From Brevipalpus yothersi (Eukaryota > Arthropoda > Arachnida > Trombidiformes > Tenuipalpidae), in the NCBI GenBank assembly GCA_003956705.1, contig QZCP01000112.1, forward strand, positions 702,679-766,678: 64,000 bases of DNA. Reading direction: 5' to 3'. The position numbers were made by a program, and so were the translations under genes. A model generated the notes under the pieces. The model did no database searches. It was not told the origin of the DNA and saw only the letters and a program-made list of their open reading frames with translations. Below, piece after piece: positions 1 through 9,367 of the stretch (positions within the stretch are counted from its first letter, which is position 1; each line of letters begins with the position of its first letter).

Positions 1-89
1 AAAATTCTCAAAAATTCTCAAAACTTTGTGCTCACAAAGTTGTCAGAGTCTCGAGTCGTGCTTCACATTGTGAAGTTCACAACTTCTCA

Positions 90-294
90 GATTTACCAGA
101 GGGCGCTATTAAAACACCCTAGATGGCGCTGGCGACGTATTGGCATTTTAGCCGATTTGCCAACCTAGCTTGATATTTTAGCGCTGGATGAATGAAATGT
201 GTCACTTTTAATTGATTATTAATTAATTAGTTATCAATTTTGGACAATTAATTGCCTCCTCTCCTAGATCAAAGGTTCCACAAGCAAGTCATAG
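90..294 (+). promoter_or_regulatory. DAD1 promoter and 5' leader exon
   Basis: This segment precedes DAD1. It holds two CTCF-like motifs: CCAGAGGGCGCT at 96-107 and CACCCTAGATGGCGCT at 115-130. An AT-rich stretch of TTAATTAA type follows at about 205-240. The leader appears to end at a donor (AG|GTATGT at 294/295), with a matching pyrimidine-rich acceptor (TTTCTTTCACAG) ending at 406, so DAD1 probably has an intron in its 5' UTR (295-406). The transcription start itself cannot be seen. Part of the segment (200-290) recurs inverted upstream of Drosha. Confidence 0.45.
200..290 (+). repeat. left arm of inverted repeat (DAD1 leader)
   Basis: The AT-rich segment and leader at 200-290 match the reverse complement of 3798-3888 over about 90 bases. 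Shared landmarks are TCACTTTTAATT, GTTATCAATTTTGGACAAT and CAAGCAAGTCA. By eye only about ten positions differ. Weaker similarity continues outward through the GGCGCT motifs. The two arms bracket the DAD1 and p38 genes. Confidence 0.75.
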
Positions 295-455
295 GTATGT
301 TGCCATCGATTGTCTTGATTGTCTTTCATCTGGACCACTGTCTCAACACTCCACTATCCTCGTGTGTATTTATGTATTGAATATGTGGCTATTTTTTCTT
401 TCACAGATTCCTTCAGTAAATATACATCCCAATTAGCCAAAGTATATGTCACATA

Positions 456-794
456 ATGGCAAACTTTAAAGAAATCTGCAAGAATTTTTTCACCGAATAT
501 CGTGCTAAAACGCCGAAAAATTTGAAAATAATCGATGCCTACCTTCTTTACATCCTCTTGACTGGAGTCATGCAGTTCCTTTACTGCCTAATCGTTGGTA
601 CTTTTCCATTCAACTCATTTCTTGCTGGTTTCATTTCTTCGGTAGCTTGTTTTGTGCTCGGTGTTAGCTTAAGGCTCCAAATCAGCCCCGCAAACAAGCT
701 CGAATTCGATGGTATTAGCAAGGAGCGTGCCTATGCCGATTTCCTATTTGCCCACATCATATTACATTTGGTGGTTTTCAATTTCATTGGTTGA
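456..794 (+). CDS. DAD1: DAD1, oligosaccharyltransferase subunit
   Basis: This encodes a 112-aa homologue of Defender Against cell Death 1 (Ost2 family), a small membrane subunit of the oligosaccharyltransferase complex that N-glycosylates proteins in the ER. The whole coding region is one exon starting at ATG 456. The family's hallmarks are visible: a hydrophilic N-terminus, IIDAYLLYILLTGVMQFLYC near residues 25-44, GTFPFNSFLAGFISSVACF near 49-67, the LRLQISP stretch, and the C-terminal run ending HLVVFNFIG. Three membrane segments are expected at about 28-48, 52-72 and 92-110. Length equals the usual 112-113 aa. The 5' UTR probably contains an intron (295-406). A polyadenylation signal lies 59 bases after the stop codon. 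Family identity is close to certain. Confidence 0.97.
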   Translation: MANFKEICKNFFTEYRAKTPKNLKIIDAYLLYILLTGVMQFLYCLIVGTFPFNSFLAGFISSVACFVLGVSLRLQISPANKLEFDGISKERAYADFLFAHIILHLVVFNFIG

Positions 795-852
795 AAAACT
801 TTCCAAACACCTATTCTCTGCATAAATTGTTTCTACAGCTTCAACGATAAGT

Positions 853-858
853 AATAAA
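853..858 (+). terminator. DAD1 polyadenylation signal AATAAA
   Basis: A canonical AATAAA lies 58-63 bases after the DAD1 stop codon, with no other gene between. This implies a very short 3' UTR. Confidence 0.6.
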
Positions 859-1368
859 GAATTACAATTAAAACCCGAGTTTTTTCTACGCTCAAAATCT
901 CGTTACTCTTGGAAAAAGCTGGGCGCCACTAGGCATGAATGAAAGGCTTAGGTATCGAAAAATTTCAGAGTCCCTGGGCATGCCCAGTATGAGGAATGGG
1001 TCTCTCTAAATAGGCTAACATGAATGAAAGTTACTCAATATGTATGTATGTATGTTCATAATAATAATCGTTGGTGCATCCAACTTGCACCACAGTCTGC
1101 AGTACACAGTGTACTATGTACCCCCTCAAGAATATAAATAAATAAGGTTGTGTTGTTACACTTTTTTACTTATACTATTCACTTTTCTAGATCGGATGAT
1201 GTAAAAAGTCTGTATTGAGGCAAACTGCACATCCGTCATCCCTATTACCTTCACAAGAAAAATTTTAATAAAGTTAGTTAGAATCAATAGAGAAATCATT
1301 CCATTTTATTTCATTTCGTTTCATTTGTTTATTTCCTCATCGGTGAATATCAACACATTTCACAACAC
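859..1368 (+). promoter_or_regulatory. DAD1-p38 intergenic region, p38 promoter
   Basis: About 500 bases separate the DAD1 3' end from the p38 start codon and must hold the p38 promoter. A TATA-like tract (AATATAAATAAATAAG) lies near 1131-1146, and short TATG repeats near 1040. I see no open frame and no repeat family. The transcription start is not identifiable. Confidence 0.35.
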
Positions 1369-2980
1369 ATGGATCCGAGAATGAGATTTCATCGTACTGA
1401 ATTGAATCGTACTGTGTGGGAGATTCCTGATAGATATGCCCATCTTACACCTCTCGGCTCTGGTGCTTACGGTCAAGTGTGGTAAGTTTATATTACACTT
1501 CATTTCTTTCGTCTAAACTCGATTACGATATATAAATCAGCTGATTCAGTGCTGATTGAAATGGCTTATTTTTCTGTTCAAGTTCGGCAGAAGATCGTAA
1601 ATGCAACCGGAAAGTGGCCATCAAAAAACTCATTCGGCCATTCCAATCGGAAACTCATGCGAAGCGAACGTATCGAGAGTTGAGACTTTTGAAACACATG
1701 GATCATGAGAATGTTATCGGTCTACTTGATGCATTCTCTCCTACAGCATCTTTTGATGAATTCACCGACCTCTATCTAGTAACTCATCTAATGGGAGCTG
1801 ATCTCAACTCAATCATCAAGATACAACACTTAAATGATGATCAAGTTCAGTTTTTAGTTTATCAAATTTTGAGAGGTCTCAAATATATCCATTCAGCCGG
1901 AGTCATACACAGGGTAATTATATGAACAATAATGAACAAAAAATGTTCTATCTTATCTTTACTCCCTGATCACATTTGATTTGAAATATTCCTCCTTTCA
2001 TTCAACTTTGAAGGATCTCAAACCGAGCAATATCGCTGTTAACGAAGACTGTGAACTAAAAATATTAGACTTTGGACTTGCTCGACAAACTGAAGTCGAG
2101 ATGACCGGCTATGTGGCCACAAGATGGTACCGAGCACCAGAGATAATGCTTAATTGGATGCATTACACACAAACTGTAGATATTTGGTCTGTGGGCTGCA
2201 TAATGGCGGAGTTGATCACTGGACGGACTTTGTTTCCCGGACAAGATCGTAAGTTTCACTATCTCTTCATCGAACGACCCCTCTAACCAAAGTGACATCA
2301 CCTCTAGATATTGATCAACTCCTACGGATTATGAAAATTTGTGGAACTCCTGACGAAGAATTCAAGAGAAAAATTATCTCTGAGCCTGCCAGAAAATATG
2401 TGGACTCACTTCCGGATATGCCACGGAAAGATTTTCATTCTCTAGACCTTTTCAATGGTGTCAATCCAAATGGTAAAATTTTTAGCCATCTCTTCACGTT
2501 CATTCTGAAATGCTCTTTCTGCTCATCTTTCTCCATCATCATCTAGTATCTATTTTCATTTTGTCGTAGCAATTGACTTGTTGCAAAGGATGCTGGAATT
2601 GGATGCGGATCGACGCCTGACTGCTGAGCAGGCACTTGCGCATCCATATTTAGCCCAATTCGCTGATCCTAGTGATGAACCAACGGCGAACCCCTTCGAC
2701 TACACCTGGGAAGAAAAGCAGCTCTCTTTGGATGGATGGAAAAGTGAGTACTCAAATTGTCTTCAACTTTCGAATCCTACATGAATCATAACTTCCTCTC
2801 TTAACTATTATTCTTCAAGTTGGCATCAAATTATCGCTCAGCTAAATTGCTGCATCTTGAACAGACCTCACATACAATTCTTATCGTTGGTGCTAACCAA
2901 TTTTGTTTTATTTTTTTCTATTTTCTCTCTCTCTAGAGCTGATCTATGAGGAAATAACCAACTTCGTGCCCACTAATTAA
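1369..2980 (+). CDS. p38 MAP kinase, six exons
   Basis: This is a complete p38-type stress-activated MAP kinase of 353 aa, close to the usual 360. Exons are 1369-1481, 1583-1913, 2014-2248, 2308-2472, 2570-2743 and 2937-2980; every junction is GT-AG and phases agree. Residue landmarks: GSGAYG glycine loop at 30-35, catalytic Lys52 in VAIKK, HRD at 147-149 then LKPSN, DFG at 167-169, and the p38-defining activation-loop TGY at 179-181. The C-terminal LTAEQALAHPYLAQF and the final EEITNFVP match p38 rather than ERK or JNK. It is activated by MKK3/6-type kinases through dual phosphorylation of TGY and acts in cytoplasm and nucleus. The last exon encodes only 15 residues including a split codon. 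Which p38 paralogue this is cannot be decided. The start is the first ATG in a continuous frame with typical N-terminal length. Confidence 0.96.
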
Positions 2981-3167
2981 TGCCTCTTTCTTTCTCAAGA
3001 GCTGTTTTTGAATTCTTTCCAATTTTTCCATAATTATTCTAAAGAGACTCTGAAGGTAGTTTTTTTTTCAGATCCTTGAAAATGTGAACCTCATCACAAC
3101 CATTTTAAACTTTTCCCATAATTTGAGTGACCGTACATATTGATTTACAAGTTGTTCATCAAACAAG

Positions 3168-3173
3168 AATAAA
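3168..3173 (+). terminator. p38 polyadenylation signal AATAAA
   Basis: AATAAA lies 188 bases after the p38 stop codon, about 55 bases before the start of the duplicated Sidestep fragment. The p38 transcript therefore probably ends before that fragment. Confidence 0.5.
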
Positions 3174-3228
3174 GTCACAAGAAGACCATGAAAACTTTTT
3201 CTCCACCTCTTGGTACTTACTTGTTAGA

Positions 3229-3799
3229 GCAATTGATATTATGGCCATGTTTGTGAACACTTTTTAACTTTTCCTGAAGCTTTTATCGAACAAAAAAACA
3301 GTCATGATAGAAAAATTATCTGCCCAGAGGGTTGTATATTCTGATGCGAAAATGATTCATGGCCATGATCATTGTGAGCTAACAATTTTTCCATCGTCAT
3401 TTTTTGAAGTTCCATCTTATCAATGATATTTCGCTCTGATGTTATTGGATAATCACTGTAGATAGAAATGTGAATAAAATGACCAAAAACTTTGTGGGAA
3501 AATGAACAAAAATTTTCAATTATAAAGTGAGGAGAATTTTACTTATGATAAAAAATAATCCACTTTTTTCATTTTGCATTTCTATGGGCTCAAGTCATTT
3601 AAAATTCACTAACAATTTTTTTTCGCCCAACAGATAAACCAAAAGTTTCTATTGATATTTTGAGTGATAAAAAATATGCTATCAAAGGAAATTCTGTGAT
3701 TATTGCCTGTAAAGTTTCCTCAAATCTACCAACCAGATCAATTCAATAGTATTTCAATGACAAGCTAATGGCATCATTCTAAAGAGCTGATTCAAGTGA
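3229..3799 (+). pseudogene. decayed duplicate of Sidestep-like Ig4 exon and flanking intron
   Basis: The segment matches 22976-23541 almost base for base (more than 90% identical by eye). It includes about 400 bases of intron, the 3' splice acceptor, and the exon encoding the first half of Ig4 of the Sidestep-like gene. The exon copy reads YKPKVSIDIL onward. It carries two in-frame stops: the Ig tryptophan codon TGG has become TAG near 3750, and GAA has become TAA near 3781. The donor is also changed from GTGAGT to GTGACT. Because intron sequence is copied, this is a DNA-level segmental duplication and not a retrocopy. It stops at 3798-3800, exactly where the inverted DAD1 leader copy begins. 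Confidence 0.88.
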
Positions 3800-3888
3800 C
3801 TTGCTTGTAGAACCTTCGACCCAGGAGAAGAGGCAATCAATTGTCCAAAATTGATAACTGATTAATTAATAATTAATTAAAAGTGATA
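3798..3888 (-). repeat. right arm of inverted repeat (copy of DAD1 leader)
   Basis: This is the reverse complement of 200-290, reading toward the minus strand. It abuts the Sidestep exon fragment with only a few bases of possible overlap (TGA). It includes the GACTTGCTTG end that in the left copy lies just before the 5' UTR donor. It could be a relic promoter, or part of a bidirectional promoter for Drosha. Confidence 0.75.
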
Positions 3889-4169
3889 CGCTTTATTACA
3901 GTAAATGGCAATCCGCTGCCAGCGCCCTCTAGGGTGGCGCTGGCAAGTGTGGAGCAAGTCTCGAGACTCGCGCACAGTTTTGTTGAAGACTTCAACTTGA
4001 AGACTTGAGAAAGAAAAGAGAGAACAGAAATTGATTAATTTAAATGTGTTTTGTTTTGATTTGTGCCTGTTAAATGCCTTTTCCGGTGCTCTAGTGACAT
4101 CAAAAGTACTCATCAAGCGGTGAATTTCGAAGATATTTTGGGTTGGCATTTTTTGCCGAAGTAGTTGAG
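3889..4169 (+). promoter_or_regulatory. Drosha promoter and 5' UTR
   Basis: This is the gap between the inverted repeat and the Drosha start. It contains AGCGCCCTCT at 3921-3930, which on the minus strand is a CTCF-like AGAGGGCGCT, followed by GGTGGCGCTGGC. A GAGTCTCGAG-like motif shared with bases 47-56 lies near 3957-3970. No ATG in the Drosha frame occurs before 4170. The frame is closed by a TGA at 4095-4097. Confidence 0.4.
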
Positions 4170-7100
4170 ATGAAAGGTAACTTCGCCTGGATTCGGTGCT
4201 CACCAGCTGAGCCATATTTTAGAGAATCATGTACGGCTGATGGCTGTCTGGTAAGCACTGAGAAGATGAAGAATTTGGAAAATCAATTTCAGAGTAAACT
4301 TCTTGGGCGAACAGCCCGAGAAATCGCCAAAAAGCCCCCTATTCACTTTACTACTCAAAAGACCCAGCTTTATCCTCCTCGTCACTTATCCTCTTCAGAT
4401 TCCTCCTCTTGTGATTCCGATGAAGATGATGAAGACGAAGAGGACACTGCTTTCGAGGAATTACAGAGAAAAAAACTCCACCCTTGGCGTATGCACCAAG
4501 AATTATGGTATAATGATCCGGGAGAGATGAATGACGGGCCGTTGTGCCGGTGTAGTGCAAAAGCCCGGCGATCTGGTATCCGTCATGGAATCTATCCCGG
4601 CGAAGAGAAGCTCCAAAATTGTGATCCAGAATCTAATAATCGAAATCATTTGCACCACTATCGATTAGATATAAATCCTCTGACTAATTATAGCTCCGAA
4701 GAGCCAACAGCTATCCAACATGATGATCACTTTTTCGTTTTTGAAGGATTTTCAATCATTGCTCATTCACCCATATTTAATTATCCTCCATGCAAGTTGA
4801 TTCGCTTCAATATCGAATATACCATTACTCTAGTAGAAGAGAAACTGCCGCCCAATTTTTCAGTCAGAGGATTAGAAATGGTTAATGATTACATTTTCAA
4901 AGAAATACTTGAACTAGTTGACATCAATTGGAGATCTTATGATGACAATGATGGATGTCCTAGGTTCCACCTATTTCCTAGATTCTCTCGACCACTAGAA
5001 GATAATGGCAAAGAGCTACTATCGCTCAGTGTCATAATGCAATACTTACTCAACAATAGTGATGAACTCATCACTGAAGAGCTTTTGCCCAAAATTCAGT
5101 TGATGAATCCACAGGAGTGGGCTCAATTAGCTAATACCATCAGAGGAATGATAGTGACCTATCCTGGTATGAAGCCATGCTCTATAAGAGTTGATCAAAT
5201 TGATCGAGAGCTTGATGAGTCTGAAAAAAAGCAAGCTGGTTGCAATGGAATTGAACAAAGTTTGGACGAGAGGTATCCAGTTATTATTCATTTCGGAATA
5301 AGACCTCCTAAATTAAGTTATGCTGGTAATCCTCATTATCAAAAAGCTTGGCGTGATTATGTAAAGTTTCGCCACCTTCTTGCTAATAGACCGAAGGTGA
5401 GCTATGTAGATCGCCAAACTTTGCTTCAAAAAGAGGAAAAACTTCAAGAAATGAGAATGAAAAATGATCTGAAGAGAGATGTAACTGTTGTGGTCTCTAG
5501 CAAAGGCTTTCATCGAACTGGAATCTTCTGTGATATTATTCAGCATGCTCTTCTCATGCCTGTGGTCATTTGTCATCTAAGATTTCATCAATCTCTAACC
5601 TTTTTAGAAAAAATACTCGACTACTCATTTAAGGATCGTTACTTGTTGCAACTAGCTCTCACTCATCCATCATACAGAGAAAATTTTGGAACCAACCCGG
5701 ATCATGCTCGAAATGCCTTGACCAATTGTGGTATCCGTCAACCCTTCTATGGAGACAGACGCGTCCATTTTGTCAACACACGAAAAAGAGGTATCAACAT
5801 GCTAATCAACATAATGTCCAGACTTGGATCATCTGAAGAGACAAGGTCTAATATCAACCATAATGAGAGACTAGAGTTTCTCGGGGATGCAGTCGTCGAG
5901 TTCCTATCATCAATTCATCTTTACTTCATGTTTCCCGATCTTGAAGAAGGTGGTCTAGCTACATATCGTGCTGCTATAGTTCAGAATCAGCATCTTGCAG
6001 TTCTGGCAAAAAAACTACAGCTCGAAAAATTCATGCTTTATGCTCATGGATCAGATTTGTGTCATGATCTTGAGTTGAGGCACGCGATGGCGAACTGTTT
6101 TGAAGCCTTAATGGGCTCACTTTTCCTAGACGGAGGAATTGAAGTTGCTGACAAAGTATTCTCCAATACCCTGTTCGGTGATCGTCCTGAACTCTATGAT
6201 GTCTGGGTTAACTATCCGAAGCATCCTATTCAGCAGCAAGAGCCTGACGGTGATCGTCATTTCTTAGCTACTGTACCTCGTTTGAAGGAATTACAAGAAT
6301 TTGAAGAAATGATTGGTATCGAGTTCACTCACGTAAGACTTCTTGCTCGTGCTTTTACCCATCGCTCTGTTGGTTTCAACAACCTTACACTGGGCTCTAA
6401 TCAGCGAATGGAATTTCTCGGTGACACTGTTCTGCAGCTAGTCGCATCCGAGTATCTGTACAAGTTTTTCCCTGAGCATCATGAAGGCCATCTTTCTCTT
6501 CTTCGTAGCTCTTTGGTCAACAACAAAACTCAGGCTGTAGTTTGTGATGATCTAGGAATGACTCAATATGCAGTATACAACTATGCACGCAGAGAACTAA
6601 AGACAAAAGATCGAGCTGATCTCTTGGAAGCTTTCTTAGGGGCTCTCTATGTGGACAAAGGACTAGATTACTGTCGGGGCTTTTGTGAGGTATGCTTTTT
6701 TCCTCGCCTGGAAGATTTCATCATGAATCAGGATTGGAATGATCCTAAATCGAAATTGCAGCAATGCTGCCTGACTTTGCGATCTGTTGATGGTGGTGAA
6801 CCAGACATTCCTTTGTACAAGTAAGTTGTTCGAATCTCTTGCTTTTTAGAGAGTGGATGCTAATATTCTTGTTTTTTTCAGAGTGATCGAAAGTCTTGGT
6901 CCCACCAACACGAGAGTTTATAAAGTAGCAGTGTATTTCAAGAATGAGCGACTAGCCACTGGAAAAGGGCACAGCATACAAGAAGCTGAGATGGATGCTG
7001 CCGCAAATGCACTCGCAAATGCCAAAGACCTTTGGATATCTTTCTCTAGATTTTCCAACAGAGAGGAAAAGAGACGGTGGGACCCTGAATTAGACCGGGA

Positions 7101-7173
7101 CAATGATCGAAAGAGATCAAAACAAATTCATCTTGGCCTCTGTGATATGAAAGAACGACTCAGATTCGAGTGA
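4170..7173 (+). CDS. DROSHA: Drosha, nuclear RNase III of microRNA processing
   Basis: Two exons, 4170-6820 and 6882-7173, encode 980 aa. Drosha pairs with DGCR8/Pasha in the nuclear Microprocessor and cuts pri-miRNA hairpins. A central domain comes first, with the signature ELWYNDPGEMNDGPLCRCSA and GIRHGIYPGEE. RNase IIIa follows, with NERLEFLGD at about 565-573 and a later NCFEALMGSLFLDGG. RNase IIIb has NQRMEFLGD at 744-752 and DLLEAFLGALYVDKG. A C-terminal dsRNA-binding domain (KVAVYFKNERLATGKG, EAEMDAAANAL) spans the single coding intron. Acidic catalytic residues are present in both RNase III domains. The ATG at 4170 is the first in frame. The protein therefore lacks the long Pro-rich and Arg/Ser-rich N-terminus of vertebrate Drosha (about 1,370 aa), unless an unseen upstream exon exists. 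An acidic Ser/Asp/Glu stretch lies near residues 75-95. Confidence 0.96.
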
Positions 7174-9367
7174 TAATCATGGATCTTAGCTTGAATTCAT
7201 GAATTTCTTTATCTCTCGGTTGTTTTGTAAGCATTCTCAATGCCTTTGCCCAATTTTAACATGATTTAGAGCAGAAACTTTCCTCGGTGAATCTTTTTCC
7301 ATAATCAAACTGGAGATAAATATGATCCAGCTTGGGAATGAAGTAGAGTTCTATTAGATCTAGAATTTTTATTCAAACCAAACCTGCCAAAATTTTTCTG
7401 CTCAACCAATTTTTAGTCGATTGATTAAAATTTTATTAAATTCTTATGAGATATTTATTGTTTCATTCAGTTTATCAAGATGTTACTTTACAGATGAGAC
7501 ATTTTTTGACAGATATTAATACCGTATTGGAGACTCTAAGCCTTTCTCTGAATGCAACGTTCCTAGGAAACCGTAGGACTTTCAAACCTCATGCTCATTA
7601 CAAACATCATTGGCCAGTGAAGAAATATTCTTCTCGCTTGCCATCAGACATACAAACTTAATTCACAGTGGGGCGAAAATCTGAAGGAGTGAGTATGTGA
7701 TCAGATAGAGACACTCATCCATCAATTGATTAAATAAAGTGACATTTCTTGCTGACTGGCCCTTTGTTGCTTTCGATTTTTTCTGAGAAAAAATGCCCCA
7801 AGAGACAACTAATGACTTCTCTAGGCTGAACTTTTTCTTTCTCATTGCGAGCCCTTTTATTTGAGATGATGACTATAATTCTCTGATGACAAAGATCAAG
7901 TAACCATCGGGGCCATCCAACTTTTATTTGAAAAAAATTCCTCGAACAAGTCTTTTCTCATCACTATGCCATCGATATTGCATTGAAGTAGAGAGAATAA
8001 GTTTAAAATGATACTCAGAGTTCCTTTCAATCGACCCAATCAAAATGGAACCAAGAAAGATTCAAGAAATGAGATTTGATACACTCATTATCAATCTCAA
8101 TGAACCACTTTTGTTTGCCTAGGGCGATTTTCTTAGAAATTTTCTTCACCAAAATTCCTCAATATTCCTCAATATTCCTCAATGGTTCCAAGATCCAGCT
8201 CAACACCAATGGCTTGAGTACTCAGAACGGAGCAATATTGGCCCTCTGATAATGGATTCTTCAGGAATCATGGCAAGTGCATGCGTGAGAGGGAGAGCTC
8301 TTCGAAATCGATGAACTACTGAGAAAGTTTAGTTCACGAACTCATTCTGGAAGAACATTCTCCTTCCTAGCTCAACCAAATTCATTTACTCTATCGTATT
8401 CAATCTTTTTCGGAGTGATGAAGGTCCGGACGATCTCAACATCGGACATGATTTTTCTACCTGCCTGTGTTCGATATCGAAGCTCTCCATGAACAACTTG
8501 ACTACTCTCTAAGTTTAGTGATGTTTGTTTAAAATGATATGGCATAGTCTGGCACCACTTTATTCAGCATTGGTTTCGTGTCTTTTAGCATCATTTTTGA
8601 AAAGTGGTTAGTAATCTATGGTCATTTCTACATCCAAACTGTCTCAGAGAGTTTTTTGAACTGATCATCATATTGTCACTAGAACTATGATTGTGAAGAA
8701 GTTATGTTGGCTCTAAAGTGAAATAAGTTAGCAAGTGGATTTGAAAATCAATACACTCAGCCAAATTCCAGTCAATTTGAACGTCGAACTTCTCAAATTT
8801 TTTTCCATTCATTCATATCAGTATGGAACCTTTACAATATTTGTTTCCTTTTCTCCATCGAAGTGTATTATTTGAAGAATGCCTCTGAAGAATGTTCCTT
8901 CTCTATTAACCTTCTACTATCAATTGATTTGGGAAAATTCTCAATAATCATGGTATTTGATTGCATCAACAAAGCATTACTGCTTCAGTGAATTCTCCGA
9001 TTTTCTTCGAGTTCTTGTCTCCTGTTTTTTGTGCTTCCTTCCTCGCTTCATCCTTCACTACTACTACTACTACTACTACTACTAATACTTTTCTCAACTT
9101 GATATTCACTCTATTCTGCAGAGCTATACAATTCTCTTCCAGTGATTCATTAAATTCCCATATTTACTTCACATTCATAGACACCAGTCTGTCATCACTT
9201 TCTCTTTTGATAGCTCTCAGCTGAAAATCTCTTTTCTTTCCACTTTTGTCCCTTTCTAGACTTTCGCTGCCAGGCAATTCATTCCGAATTATTATGCTCC
9301 TTTAAATAAATTGATTCAATAGAAAAAATTCTGAAACTACTTCTTTTTTCCCTTTTGTCACAATAAG
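7174..9367. other. Drosha 3' region and 5' region of the Sidestep-like gene
   Basis: This 2.2-kb stretch has no gene I can support. AATAAA at 7733-7738 could end Drosha transcripts. A (CTA)n microsatellite sits at about 9057-9083. The signal-peptide exon expected upstream of the Sidestep-like gene was sought here and no ATG-hydrophobic-donor segment in the right phase was convincing. It may lie in this gap unnoticed or upstream of the window. Confidence 0.4.

Noticed and set aside
7446..7661. 71-codon frame after Drosha
   Set aside because: Lies in the Drosha 3' region, has no domain, and composition is like the surrounding non-coding sequence.
8961..9224. 87-codon frame with a Thr run upstream of the Sidestep-like Ig1 exon, as a possible signal exon
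   Set aside because: It does not begin with ATG, the Thr run is a CTA microsatellite, and no donor in the needed phase follows it.
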